64,000 nt of DNA from Arthrobacter bussei (GCF_009377195.2 NZ_VJXX01000004.1:62001-126000), one strand, 5' to 3'. Counted from the first letter of the stretch, positions 8,057-16,549 are shown. Notes: generated by a model from the letters alone, not told the origin. Numbers and translations: made by a program.

Positions 8057-9331
8057 GTGGCTGATACCGCACGCACGGACGTCGACGGACTCGAGAAACC
8101 GAAGTGGCGGCTCGTCGGGCCGGGCCTGCTCGCGGCGGCCACCGGTGTCGGCGCGGGCGACCTCGTCGCCACCCTGATCGCCGGCAGCCGCTACGGCTAC
8201 GCGCTCCTGTGGGCGGCGGTGATCGGCTGTGTCCTGAAGATCGTCCTCGTGGAGGGTGTGGGTCGCTGGTACCTCGCGACCGGCAAGACCATCTTCCAGG
8301 GCTGGCGCACCCTCGGTGCATGGACCAGCTGGTACTTCGGCCCGTACATCATCATCTGGGGCTTCGTGTACGGCGCGACGGCGATGAGTTCGACGGCGCT
8401 CCCGCTGCAGGCGCTGTTTCCCGCGATACCGCTCAACGTCTTCGCGGTCGCCTCGGGGCTGATCGGACTGGCCCTCGTCTGGTTCGGGCGGTACGGCCTG
8501 TTCGAGAAGATCATGACCGTGATGGTCGGCATCATGTTCATCTCCGTCGTCGGGTCCGCGATCCTCGCGCTGCCGAACATCCCCGCCATGCTGGGCGGCC
8601 TCGTTCCCACCCTGCCCGGCGGATCGGTGTTCTACGTGCTCGGCCTCGCCGGCGGTGTGGGCGGCACCATCACCCTGGCGGCGTACGGCTACTGGCTGCG
8701 GGAGAAGGGCTGGAACAAGCCCAGGTGGATGAAGGTCATGCGGGTGGACAACACCGTGGCCTACACCATGACCGGCATCTTCGTGGTCTGCATGCTCATC
8801 CTCGGCGCCGAGCTCCTCTACAGCGCGAACATCTCGCTGCAGAGCGGCGATCGCGGGCTCCTCGACATGGGCGTCGTCCTCGAGGACCGGTACGGCGTGG
8901 TGTGGGCGAAGGTCTTCCTCATCGGCTTCTGGGCGTCGTCGTTCTCCTCGCTCCTCGGGGTCTGGCACGGCGTGAGCCTCATGTTCGCGGACTTCTGGGC
9001 GAACTTCCGCAAGAAGGCGGACGACCTCTCGGACGACGACGCCCCCGGCTCGCACAGCGTCCCCGCCCGCGCCTACATGCTCTGGCTGACCATCCCGCCG
9101 ATGCTGCTCCTCCTGCTCGGTCGCCCGTTCTTCCTGATCCTCCTCTACGGCGTTCTCGGCTCGCTCTTCATGCCGTTCCTGGCCATCACCCTCCTGGTCC
9201 TGCTGAACAGCACGCGGCTGGCGAAGGAGTGGCGGAACCGGTGGCTCTCGAACGTGTTCCTGGTCATCACGACCGTCGTCTTCCTGGTGCTCGGCGTGAA
9301 CGAGCTCGTCAAGGCGGTCACCGGGGCCTGA
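8057..9331 (+). CDS. Nramp-family metal ion transporter-like protein, non-canonical motifs
   Basis: 424-residue membrane protein with about 11 helices and an Nramp-like N-terminus (VGPGLLAAATGVGAGDLVATL). Canonical Nramp transporters bind Mn2+/Fe2+ through DPGN in helix 1 and MPH in helix 6. Here helix 1 reads GAGD and the helix 6 region reads GGTITLAAYGYWLREKGW, so neither motif is present. It belongs to an Nramp-related clade whose ion cannot be assumed. GTG at 8057 is the start, with AAAGGAG 6 nt upstream; longer in-frame extensions lack any ribosome-binding site. A short acidic loop (DDLSDDDAPG) lies near residue 325. Confidence 0.82.
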   Translation: MADTARTDVDGLEKPKWRLVGPGLLAAATGVGAGDLVATLIAGSRYGYALLWAAVIGCVLKIVLVEGVGRWYLATGKTIFQGWRTLGAWTSWYFGPYIIIWGFVYGATAMSSTALPLQALFPAIPLNVFAVASGLIGLALVWFGRYGLFEKIMTVMVGIMFISVVGSAILALPNIPAMLGGLVPTLPGGSVFYVLGLAGGVGGTITLAAYGYWLREKGWNKPRWMKVMRVDNTVAYTMTGIFVVCMLILGAELLYSANISLQSGDRGLLDMGVVLEDRYGVVWAKVFLIGFWASSFSSLLGVWHGVSLMFADFWANFRKKADDLSDDDAPGSHSVPARAYMLWLTIPPMLLLLLGRPFFLILLYGVLGSLFMPFLAITLLVLLNSTRLAKEWRNRWLSNVFLVITTVVFLVLGVNELVKAVTGA

Positions 9332-9364
9332 CCGGCAGGCCGGGCCCGTGCCAGACTGGGGTCC

Positions 9365-9706
9365 ATGCTCGTAGCCTTCAGCGTCGCCCCGTCCGGTTCC
9401 TCCGACCTCTCCCGTGAGAATCCCGAAGGGTCGGTGCACGACGCCGTCGCGGCGGCCGTCGCCGTCGTCCGCGAATCGGGGCTTCCGAACCACACCGACT
9501 CGATGTTCACCACCATCGAGGGTGAATGGGACGAGGTGATGGCGGTCGTGAAGCACGCCACCGAGGCGGTGGGCCGGTACGGCAGCCGCGTGTCGCTCGT
9601 GCTGAAGGCCGACATCAGGCCGGGACGGACGGGTGAGCTCACCGGCAAGCTCGACCGCCTCGAGGCCGCGCTCGCCGAGCAGGAGCAGTTCGAGGGCCAC
9701 TCCTGA
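9365..9706 (+). CDS. thiamine-binding protein (MTH1187/YqgV family)
   Basis: 113-residue cytoplasmic protein with the MTH1187/YkoF-like ferredoxin fold. Markers are the N-terminal MLVAFSVAPSG, the SVHDAVAAAVAVVRESGLPNHTD core and the C-terminal LKADIRPGRTGELTGKLDRLE. Family members bind thiamine and are thought to buffer or deliver it. It follows the Nramp-like gene by 33 nt and may be co-transcribed. A CAGACT box 7 nt before the ATG could also give a leaderless mRNA. Confidence 0.85.
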   Translation: MLVAFSVAPSGSSDLSRENPEGSVHDAVAAAVAVVRESGLPNHTDSMFTTIEGEWDEVMAVVKHATEAVGRYGSRVSLVLKADIRPGRTGELTGKLDRLEAALAEQEQFEGHS

Positions 9707-9746
9707 TCCGGCCGTATCCGCGCGCCACTCGGTAGCCCCAGGCCAC

Positions 9747-9758
9747 TAAACTGGTGCC
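9747..9758 (+). promoter_or_regulatory. predicted leaderless -10 of GNAT gene
   Basis: TAAACT (9747-9752) stands 6 nt before the GTG at 9759, and there is no Shine-Dalgarno sequence, which predicts transcription starting at the start codon. Confidence 0.55.
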
Positions 9759-10298
9759 GTGACCCACCCCCCGCTCACGCTGCCCTACGTCATCCGGCCC
9801 GCGACGGTCGACGACGCCGAGGCCTACGCACGCACCCATGTCGCAGGCCTGCACGAGACGTACGAGCACATCATGCCGCGCGAGTACCACGACTACTACG
9901 ACGCCGAGCTGCCGGCTCTCATCGAGCGCCGCCGCGCGGCCTTCGCGGAGGCTGAACGGACGCCCGGCAGTGCGCGCAGCTGGCTGGCGTCCGACGACGA
10001 GGGCGAGCCGGTCGGCATCGCGACATCCGGTCCGGGGCGCGACGACGACCGCCCCGACTTCGAGCTGCACCACATCTACACGCTGCGCTCCACGCACGGT
10101 ACCGGCCTCGGGCAGCGCCTGCTGGACACGGCCATCGGCGGACGTGCCGCCTACCTGTGGATCCTGAACGACAACCCGCGCGCCGAGCGCTTCTACGTGC
10201 GGAACGGCTTCGGGCCGGACGGCACGTCGATGCTCTGCGGGCCCACCTGGCACCATCGGCCCATGTTCCGCATGCACCGCCCCGACCAGACCGCTTGA
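9759..10298 (+). CDS. GNAT-family N-acetyltransferase
   Basis: 179-residue cytoplasmic acetyl-CoA-dependent acetyltransferase. The N-terminal VIRPATVDDAEAYARTHV is the usual GNAT strand-helix start. The acetyl-CoA loop is TLRSTHGTGLGQRLLDTAI (motif A, R/Q-x-x-G-x-G/A form), followed by LWILNDNPRAERFYVRNGF (motif B). The acceptor is unknown. GTG start; the gene has its own leaderless-type promoter and stands 52 nt from the thiamine-binding gene. Confidence 0.9.
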   Translation: MTHPPLTLPYVIRPATVDDAEAYARTHVAGLHETYEHIMPREYHDYYDAELPALIERRRAAFAEAERTPGSARSWLASDDEGEPVGIATSGPGRDDDRPDFELHHIYTLRSTHGTGLGQRLLDTAIGGRAAYLWILNDNPRAERFYVRNGFGPDGTSMLCGPTWHHRPMFRMHRPDQTA

Positions 10299-10330
10299 GG
10301 CGGGTCCGGCCCGCGGCTAGCATGGGAACC

Positions 10331-10405
10331 ATGCCCTCCTCCGTGCGTCCGACCGTGCCCGACGGCGCCCTCGCGTCCGTCTCCCGGCGTCCGGACCGCG
10401 CCTGA
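10331..10405 (+). CDS. 24-codon leader ORF, possible leader peptide
   Basis: ATG at 10331 encodes MPSSVRPTVPDGALASVSRR plus four residues and stops in TGATG, which overlaps the ATG of the next gene by one base. TAGCAT (10318-10323) lies 7 nt upstream, as in the leaderless genes around it. The Arg/Pro/Ser-rich peptide has no known relative to my knowledge. It may serve translational coupling or arginine/polyamine sensing ahead of the spermidine-synthase-like gene. That role is inference; it could also be chance. Confidence 0.4.
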   Translation: MPSSVRPTVPDGALASVSRRPDRA

Positions 10406-11217
10406 TGGCGAAGCCCTCCGGCCCGCAGCCGCAGATCGGCGAGTTCCCGATCGACACGGGCACCTGCGAACTCGAGCCCGACCCCTACAGCACCAACGGA
10501 TGGGTGCTGCGCATCAACGGCGTGCCCAGCTCGCACATCGACCTCGACGACCCGCTGCGGCTCGACTTCGAGTACATGCGCTGGATCGCCTCCCTCGTCG
10601 ACGCACGCTTCCCCGCGACGGATCGGCTCCGCGCACTGCACCTCGGCGGCGGAGCCTGCTCCCTCGCGCGGCGCTTCGCCGCGTCGCACCCGCAGGCGCG
10701 GCAGGTCGTCGTCGAACTCGACGGCCGCCTGGCGGAACTGGTCCGCGCATGGTTCGACCTCCCGCGCGCGCCGCTCATGCGCCTGCGCGTCGGCGAGGCC
10801 CGTGCCGTGACGGAGTCGCTGAGCGAGGGCAGCCGGGATCTCGTGATCCGCGACGTCTTCGCCGGCGCCGTGACACCGGCGCCCCTGACCACGCGGGAGT
10901 TCACGCGCGCCGTCAAGCGCGTGCTCGGGCCGGACGGCGTGTACGTGGTCAACTGCGGCGACAGCCCGGACCTCGCCATGGCCCGGCGTGAGGCGGCGAC
11001 CATCGGAGGCGAGTTCGGCCACACCGCGATCATCGCCGACCCCGCGATGCTCAAGGGGCGGCGCTACGGCAACGTGATCATCGCCGGCAGCGACGCTCCG
11101 CTCGGGGCCGCTCCGGGACTGGCGCGCGAGCTGCTGGGCGGCGGTGTCCCGGCGCAGCTCTGGCAGGACGAACGGGTCCGGACGTTCGCGGCCGGGGCGC
11201 AGGTCATCACGGACTGA
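10405..11217 (+). CDS. spermidine synthase-like methyltransferase-fold protein
   Basis: 270-residue cytoplasmic protein with a Rossmann-fold domain of the spermidine synthase family. The nucleotide motif LRALHLGGGACSLARRFA (about 72-89) is followed by VVVELDGRLAELVRAWF (acidic ribose-binding residue), and IRDVFAGAVTPAPLTT takes the place of the catalytic Asp loop. True spermidine synthases carry a DAFxxDxxPxHL-like loop; here it is reduced, so aminopropyl transfer is uncertain. The start ATG overlaps the stop of the 24-codon leader ORF (TGATG), implying translational coupling. Confidence 0.75.
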   Translation: MAKPSGPQPQIGEFPIDTGTCELEPDPYSTNGWVLRINGVPSSHIDLDDPLRLDFEYMRWIASLVDARFPATDRLRALHLGGGACSLARRFAASHPQARQVVVELDGRLAELVRAWFDLPRAPLMRLRVGEARAVTESLSEGSRDLVIRDVFAGAVTPAPLTTREFTRAVKRVLGPDGVYVVNCGDSPDLAMARREAATIGGEFGHTAIIADPAMLKGRRYGNVIIAGSDAPLGAAPGLARELLGGGVPAQLWQDERVRTFAAGAQVITD

Positions 11218-11304
11218 CCGCGGCGCGCTCGACGGCACCGCCGGGTGCGACGCCGCCCGCTCCCCCACGCGTGACCGGACCGGACGGCGGAGCCCGCGCC
11301 CCAC

Positions 11305-11316
11305 TAGGCTTGCACG
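11305..11316 (+). promoter_or_regulatory. predicted leaderless -10 of CPA1 antiporter
   Basis: TAGGCT (11305-11310) stands 6 nt before the GTG at 11317; no ribosome-binding site is present. Confidence 0.55.
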
Positions 11317-13050
11317 GTGGAACTGGGCTTGCTGGGCATCATCGGAATCGCCGTCCTCGTGGCCGTCGCCGTGCTCTCGCAGCGCGTGCGGGTCGCGGCC
11401 CCGCTGCTGCTGGTCGTCGTCGGCATCGGGCTCTCGTTCGTCCCCGGCGTGCCGTCCTTCAGCATCCCGGACGAGTGGATCCTCACCGGGATCCTGCCGC
11501 CCCTGCTGTACGCGGCCGCGATCAAGACCCCGGTGATGGACTTCCGCCGCAATTTCACGCCCATCGCGAGCCTGTCGGTGGCACTCGTGGTCGTCTCCGC
11601 GTTCGCCGTGGGGTTCGTGCTGCACCTGCTGCTGCCGGGTCTCGGCCTCGCCGCGGCGATCGCCCTGGGCGCGGTCATCAGTCCGCCCGACGCCGTCGCC
11701 GCCACCTCGATCGGACGCCGGCTCGGCCTTCCGCCCCGCCTGCTCACGGTCCTCGAGGGGGAGGGCCTGGTGAACGACGCCACGGCCCTCGTGCTGCTCC
11801 GCAGTGCCATCGCGGCCTCGGCCGGGGCGCTCGCCGGGTTCGGCGCGGCGGCTGCAGACTTCGCCTTCGCCGTCGTCGTCGCGGTGGTGGTCGGCTACGC
11901 GGTGGGCGTGGTCACGGTGTTCGTCCGCTCGAAGCTCGACGACCCGGTGCTGGACACCGCAATCTCCTTCGCCGTGCCGTTCATCGCGTTCATCCCGGCC
12001 GAGGAGCTGGGCGCCTCGGGCGTGCTGGCGGTCGTCGTGGCCGGGATCTACACCGGGCACCGGAGCGCGAGCCACCTCGACGCCCGCGCCCGCATCAGCG
12101 ACAACGTCAACTGGCGGACGGTGCAGTTCCTCCTCGAGAACGGCGTCTTCCTGCTGATCGGCCTCGAGGTCCGCAGCCTCCTGCAAAACATCGACGAGTC
12201 GTTGCTGACCGTCGGCCAGACGGTCACGATCGGCCTCCTCGCGACCCTCGCACTGATCGCACTGCGCTTCCTGTGGGTGTTCCCCCTGGTCCTGCTCATG
12301 CGGTGGCTGCCGAGCCGGGCAGCCCGCCGCTCGCTGCAGCTGCGCCGCGGGCTGAACCGGCTGAAACGCCTGCCCACGCTCGACGCCCGGCAGGAGCGGC
12401 GCAAGCGGGCCCTGACCCGGATGTACGCACGGAGGCAGGCGGACCTCGAGCTGGAGAGGCGCGAGGGCTTCGGGTGGAAGGGCGCCACGGTGCTCGGCTG
12501 GTCCGGGATGCGCGGCGTCGTGACCCTCGCCGCGGCGCAGTCGCTGCCGTCGTCGTTCGCGTACCGCGAGCAGCTGGTCCTCATCGCCTTCACCGTGGCG
12601 GTTACCACGCTCCTGGTGCAGGGCAGCACGCTTCCCTGGCTCATCCGGGTGCTGCGCATCGAGGGGATCGACGTCGGATCGGACCGCGAGGAGTCGGCCA
12701 CCCTGTTCGACGAACTGCGGACCGAGGGGCTGCGGGTCCTCGCCGATCCGGGATCGATCATCGGCGAGGGCGTCATGGTGGACCAGGATGTCCTGGACCG
12801 CGTCCGGGCGGACACGGGCATGCGGTCGGAATTCGAGTGGGAGAAGGCGCGCCTGCCGGAGAAGAAGCTCGTGCGTTCACCGCATCGCCAGTACCGCGAC
12901 CTCCGGCTCGCCGTCCTCGAGGCGGAGCGGGCGGCACTGCTGGCCGCCCGTGCGAGCGGGACCTACTCGTCCCGTGCCCTCGCGAGGGCGCAGCGGATCC
13001 TCGACGTCGAGGAGACACGGCTGCGGCCCCACGGCGGCGCGGCGCACTGA
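11317..13050 (+). CDS. CPA1-family Na+/H+ antiporter
   Basis: 577-residue membrane protein exchanging cytoplasmic Na+ (or K+) for protons, with roles in pH and salt homeostasis. About 12 helices occupy residues 1-460. Ion-site motifs are GAVISPPDAVAATSI (Asp125) and LEGEGLVNDATALVLL (Asp154), the ND signature of electroneutral CPA1 proteins. A soluble C-terminal region of about 115 residues (from LRIEGIDVGSDREE) is rich in charged helices and likely regulatory. A basic loop (RRSLQLRRGLNRLKRLPTLD) lies near residues 335-355. GTG start with a leaderless-type promoter. It ends 17 bp before the convergent LysR gene. Confidence 0.92.
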   Translation: MELGLLGIIGIAVLVAVAVLSQRVRVAAPLLLVVVGIGLSFVPGVPSFSIPDEWILTGILPPLLYAAAIKTPVMDFRRNFTPIASLSVALVVVSAFAVGFVLHLLLPGLGLAAAIALGAVISPPDAVAATSIGRRLGLPPRLLTVLEGEGLVNDATALVLLRSAIAASAGALAGFGAAAADFAFAVVVAVVVGYAVGVVTVFVRSKLDDPVLDTAISFAVPFIAFIPAEELGASGVLAVVVAGIYTGHRSASHLDARARISDNVNWRTVQFLLENGVFLLIGLEVRSLLQNIDESLLTVGQTVTIGLLATLALIALRFLWVFPLVLLMRWLPSRAARRSLQLRRGLNRLKRLPTLDARQERRKRALTRMYARRQADLELERREGFGWKGATVLGWSGMRGVVTLAAAQSLPSSFAYREQLVLIAFTVAVTTLLVQGSTLPWLIRVLRIEGIDVGSDREESATLFDELRTEGLRVLADPGSIIGEGVMVDQDVLDRVRADTGMRSEFEWEKARLPEKKLVRSPHRQYRDLRLAVLEAERAALLAARASGTYSSRALARAQRILDVEETRLRPHGGAAH

Positions 13051-13066
13051 CGGTGCGGCGACCGCC

Positions 13067-14020
13067 TCAGGTACCGGGCGGAGCGGTGCCGCGCCGGCCG
13101 AGGAGATCCGGTTCGAGCGCGCGCGTCGCCTCGCGGAGGGCCTCGACGACGGCGGCGACGGCGGGCTGCCGCAGGGCGTCGGGCCGCACGACGAGCCAGT
13201 AGTCCAGCCGCTCGGCGACGAGTTCCGGGAGGATCCGGACGAGATCCGGGTGGCGGTCCGCCATGAAGCAGGGCAGGAGCCCGAGGCCCGCACCGGCCCG
13301 CGTCGCCTCGACATGCACGAAGACGTTCGTGGAGCTCAGGGCGTCCCGCATGGCGGGCAGGAGGCGTCGCGGCGCATCGAGGCTGTCCACCTGCAGCATC
13401 GAGTCGATGAAGTAGACGAGGGGGTGAGCCACCGCGCCCGCGAGGTCCGACGGCGTGCCGTGCTCCGCGAGGTAGCGCCGGGAGGCGTACAGCCCCAGCA
13501 CGTAGGTGCCGAGCCGCGTCGCCTCGGCGCGGTGGACCTGCGGCTCGCCGACCACCACTTCGAGGTCGAGCCCGGTGCGGGTCTGGGAGGCCCGCCGGGT
13601 CGCCGCGACGATCTCGATCCTCAGCCGCGGATTGCCGTTCCGCAGCCGGGCGAAGGCCGGTGCCGCGATGAAGGCGCTGAAGCCGTCGGTGGCACTCATC
13701 CGGACGACGCCGGAGAGGGCCCCGCGGTCGTCGTCGCCCAGCAGGTCGACAGCGGCGGCGACGGTCTCCGCCGCGTCCGCGGCACGCCGGCCGAGATCAG
13801 TGAGTTCCCATCCCCCCGCACCGCGGGACAGGACGTGGCCGCCGAGCGCCTTCTCGAGCGCGGCGATGCGCCGGGAGACCGTCGTGTGGTTCAGGCCGAG
13901 CGTCTCCGCCGCCGTGGTGAAGCGTCCCGTCTGCGCGACGGCCCTCAGGACGAGGAGATCCTGTGCGTTCGGGGCGTCCATGTGTGCAGTATCGCAGGCT
14001 GAGCCTGCCGAACTGGTCAT
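13067..14020 (-). CDS. LysR-family transcriptional regulator
   Basis: 317-residue DNA-binding regulator. The N-terminal winged helix-turn-helix covers residues 14-75 (DLLVLRAVAQTGRFTTAAET then LNHTTVSRRIAALEKALG); the effector-binding domain covers roughly residues 95-305. The ATG at 14020 has a near-perfect AAGGAGG 4 nt upstream, better than the internal ATG at 13981. It is transcribed divergently from the 3-hydroxybutyrate-dehydrogenase-like gene, which is therefore its most likely target. The effector is unknown. Confidence 0.9.
   Translation of the reverse strand: MTSSAGSACDTAHMDAPNAQDLLVLRAVAQTGRFTTAAETLGLNHTTVSRRIAALEKALGGHVLSRGAGGWELTDLGRRAADAAETVAAAVDLLGDDDRGALSGVVRMSATDGFSAFIAAPAFARLRNGNPRLRIEIVAATRRASQTRTGLDLEVVVGEPQVHRAEATRLGTYVLGLYASRRYLAEHGTPSDLAGAVAHPLVYFIDSMLQVDSLDAPRRLLPAMRDALSSTNVFVHVEATRAGAGLGLLPCFMADRHPDLVRILPELVAERLDYWLVVRPDALRQPAVAAVVEALREATRALEPDLLGRRGTAPPGT
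13994..14008. promoter_or_regulatory. inverted repeat, candidate LysR site
   Basis: GCAGGCT-G-AGCCTGC is a perfect 7-bp inverted repeat just inside the LysR coding start, 85-100 bp from the dehydrogenase start. A partial second copy (CAGCCTGCAGG) lies at about 14032-14042. LysR regulators usually bind dyads in such divergent intergenic regions; assignment is inference. Confidence 0.4.
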
Positions 14021-14092
14021 TGGCCCTCCTTCAGCCTGCAGGAATACTCAGGGTGAATGCGGGGTCATCCCGCCCGGTGCGGAAGGAACACG

Positions 14093-14884
14093 ATGGGCCC
14101 CGACGGAGTGGCAGCTCAACCAGGTGCGGGCAGTTCCGCGGGTCCGCTCGAGGGACGACGCGCAGTGATCACCGGCGGCGCGAGCGGCATCGGAGCGGCG
14201 TGTGCCCGGACGCTCGCCGGCCTCGGCGCGTACGTGGTCGTCGCCGATCGGGACGGAGACGGTGCGGCGGCGCTCGCCGACGAACTGGGCGGTGAGGCGT
14301 GGGCCGTGGACCTCCTCGACACCACCGCGCTGGAGGAGCCCGCCCTCGAGGCGGACATCCTCGTCAACAACGCCGGCATCCAGGTGGTCAGCCCGATCGA
14401 GGACTTCGGGCCGGCGGACTTCCGCCGCATCCAGAAGCTCATGGTCGAGGCACCCTTCCTCCTCATCAGGGCCGCTCTGCCGGGCATGTACGAGCGCGGC
14501 TACGGCAGGATCATCAACATCTCCTCGGTCCACGGACTGCGGGCCTCGCCCTACAAGTCCGCGTACGTGACCGCGAAGCACGGGCTCGAGGGCCTCTCCA
14601 AGGTCACGGCGCTCGAGGGCGGCGCGCACGGCGTGACGAGCAACTGCGTCAACCCCGGGTACGTGCGCACGCCGCTGGTCGAGAACCAGCTCGCGGACCA
14701 GGCCCGTGTCCACGGCATCACGGAGGAGCAGGTGCTCTCGCAGATCATGCTCACGGAATCCGCCATCAAGCGCCTCGTGGAGCCCGCGGAGGTCGCCTCG
14801 CTCGTCGCCTGGCTCGCGGGCGACGACGCCGGGATGGTGACGGGCTCGTCCTACGTCATGGACGGCGGCTGGTCCGCCCGCTGA
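14093..14884 (+). CDS. bdhA: 3-hydroxybutyrate dehydrogenase-like short-chain dehydrogenase
   Basis: 263-residue NAD(P)-dependent short-chain dehydrogenase. Cofactor motif is TGGASGIGAACA (about 25-36) and NNAG follows near residue 90. The catalytic Ser-Tyr-Lys are in SSVHGLRASPYKSAYVTAKHG. The C-terminal half (NPGYVRTPLVENQLADQARV, LSQIMLTESAIKRLVEP) closely resembles (R)-3-hydroxybutyrate dehydrogenases, which oxidise 3-hydroxybutyrate to acetoacetate. The ATG at 14093 has GGAAGG 6 nt upstream; the earlier ATG at 14057 has none. Divergent from the LysR gene. Confidence 0.82.
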   Translation: MGPDGVAAQPGAGSSAGPLEGRRAVITGGASGIGAACARTLAGLGAYVVVADRDGDGAAALADELGGEAWAVDLLDTTALEEPALEADILVNNAGIQVVSPIEDFGPADFRRIQKLMVEAPFLLIRAALPGMYERGYGRIINISSVHGLRASPYKSAYVTAKHGLEGLSKVTALEGGAHGVTSNCVNPGYVRTPLVENQLADQARVHGITEEQVLSQIMLTESAIKRLVEPAEVASLVAWLAGDDAGMVTGSSYVMDGGWSAR

Positions 14885-14907
14885 CCCGGCGCCCGGCCCG
14901 CGAACCG

Positions 14908-14941
14908 GCGACGACGGCGGTTCCCCATCCGCCGTCGTCGC
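14908..14941. terminator. bidirectional GC-rich terminator
   Basis: Perfect 13-bp stem (GCGACGACGGCGG pairing with 14929-14941) and an 8-nt loop between two convergent genes. It lacks a long T-run, as is common in high-GC actinobacteria. Confidence 0.75.
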
Positions 14942-14956
14942 TCCTTCTCCCGGTGG

Positions 14957-16408
14957 TCAGATGCCCAGGATCTCCTCGATCGGGCCGATGCCGAAGAACA
15001 CCACGAAGGCGGCGGCGACGGCCCACATCAGGGGATGCACTTCACGGCCGCGGCCCTGGATGGCGCGGATCAGCACGAAGGCGATGAACCCGGCGCCCAG
15101 GCCGTTCGCGATCGAGTAGGTGAACGGCATGAGGATGAAGGTCAGGAACGCCGGGATGGCGATGCCCCAGTCGTCGAAGTCGATGCGGCCCACCTGCGCC
15201 ACCATCATGAAGCCGACCACCACGAGCGCGGGCGCCACGGCCTCGAACGGCACGAGGCTGATGAGCGGGGTGAAGAACATCGCCAGCAGGAACAGCAGTC
15301 CGGTCACCACATTGGCGAGGCCGGTCCGGGCACCCTCGCCGATGCCTGCGCCGGACTCGACGTAGATCTGGTTGGAGGAGACCGAACCGGCGCCGCCCGC
15401 CACCGCGCCGAGCGCGTCGACGACCAGCACGCGGTTGACGCCCGGGATGTTCCCCTTGGAGTCCACGAGCTTCGCCTCGTTCGCGAGGCCCACCATGGTG
15501 CCCATGGCATCGAAGAAGATGCTCAGCAGGATGGTGAAGGTCAGCAGGAGCGCAGCGGTGCCGCCGAGGTGTCCGAACGCGCCGAACAGGCTCACGTTGC
15601 CGATCAGTCCGAGGTCCGGCAGTCCCACCCACGAGCCCGCCGGCAGTTCCGGCACCACGAGCGACCATCCGGCCGGGTTGGCGTCCTGGCCGGGGATGAA
15701 GCTCGGCCCGACGTCGAACACGGCTTCGAGGAGCACGGCGAGCACCGTCGCGGCGAGGACCCCGATGAGGATGGCGCCGCGCACCCGGCGGACCACGAGG
15801 GCGATGGTCAGGATGAGGCCGAAGACGAAGACCAGCGTGGGCCAGCCGATGAGGACGCCACCGAAGCCGAGGCCCACGGGCACGGTGGTACCGGCGACGT
15901 CGGGCACGCGGCGCACGAAGCCCGCGTTGACGAGCCCGATCAGGGCGATGAACAGGCCGATGCCGACGACGATGGCCGTCTTCAGGCTCTCCGGCACCGC
16001 GTTGAACACCGCGGTCCTGAAGCCCGTCAGGACCAGGACGAGCATGGTGAGGCCCGCCAGCATCACGAGCCCCATGATGTCCGGCCAGGTGAGGCCGGGG
16101 TTGGTGGCGACGGTGATCGCCACGAACGCGTTGACGCCGAGGCCGGTGGCCAGGGCGAACGGATACTTCGCCCACGCACCCATGGCGATGGTCAGGATGC
16201 CCGCGACGAGCGCGGTGACGGCCGCGACGCGCTCGAACCCCAGCTCGGTGCCGGCGGAATCCGCACCGGCCAGGATGAGCGGGTTGAGCACCACGATGTA
16301 GCTCATGGCGAAGAACGTGGCGAGGCCTCCACGGATCTCCCGGGAGAACGTCGACCCCCGCTGCGTGATGTCGAAGTAGCGATCCAGCACGGAACCAGTT
16401 TTGAGCAT
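14957..16408 (-). CDS. NCS2 purine permease (AzgA/PbuG-type)
   Basis: 483-residue membrane protein that imports adenine, guanine or hypoxanthine by proton symport. Features of the AzgA branch are the N-terminal LDRYFDITQRGSTFSREIRG, the early FFAMSYIVVLNPLIL, ATGLGVNAFVAITV in helix 3, and the SIFFDAMGTMVGLANEAKL signature near residue 290. About 13-14 helices are predicted. The ATG at 16408 (MLKTGSVLDRYF) was chosen because homologues start there; upstream in-frame sequence reads as low-complexity non-coding. It stands alone, with 140 bp before the divergent copC-like gene. Confidence 0.92.
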   Translation of the reverse strand: MLKTGSVLDRYFDITQRGSTFSREIRGGLATFFAMSYIVVLNPLILAGADSAGTELGFERVAAVTALVAGILTIAMGAWAKYPFALATGLGVNAFVAITVATNPGLTWPDIMGLVMLAGLTMLVLVLTGFRTAVFNAVPESLKTAIVVGIGLFIALIGLVNAGFVRRVPDVAGTTVPVGLGFGGVLIGWPTLVFVFGLILTIALVVRRVRGAILIGVLAATVLAVLLEAVFDVGPSFIPGQDANPAGWSLVVPELPAGSWVGLPDLGLIGNVSLFGAFGHLGGTAALLLTFTILLSIFFDAMGTMVGLANEAKLVDSKGNIPGVNRVLVVDALGAVAGGAGSVSSNQIYVESGAGIGEGARTGLANVVTGLLFLLAMFFTPLISLVPFEAVAPALVVVGFMMVAQVGRIDFDDWGIAIPAFLTFILMPFTYSIANGLGAGFIAFVLIRAIQGRGREVHPLMWAVAAAFVVFFGIGPIEEILGI

Positions 16409-16537
16409 GGGGGATCCTAGGGCGGAAGGGGCGGGAGCGGTCGCGAAGATTCTATCCCGGCGCCCCGTCGGTCCCGGTGGTTCATGACGCCGGCCACAGG
16501 GCGGCACGCGTCCCAGCACCCGGTCAGGGTCTCCGCG

Positions 16538-16549
16538 TAGGGTTGCAGC
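16538..16549 (+). promoter_or_regulatory. predicted leaderless -10 of CopC gene
   Basis: TAGGGT (16538-16543) stands 6 nt before the ATG at 16550, without a Shine-Dalgarno sequence. Confidence 0.5.

Noticed and set aside
8042-12186. Very long minus-strand open frames (552 codons at 8042-9700 and 755 codons at 9919-12186)
   Set aside because: They lie antisense to clear transporter, GNAT and spermidine-synthase-like genes, have Arg/Gly/Asp/His-rich composition typical of high-GC shadow frames, and no ribosome-binding site.
11271-13202. 643-codon plus-strand frame overlapping the CPA1 antiporter
   Set aside because: Arg/Pro-rich shadow of the antiporter frame; no conserved motif.
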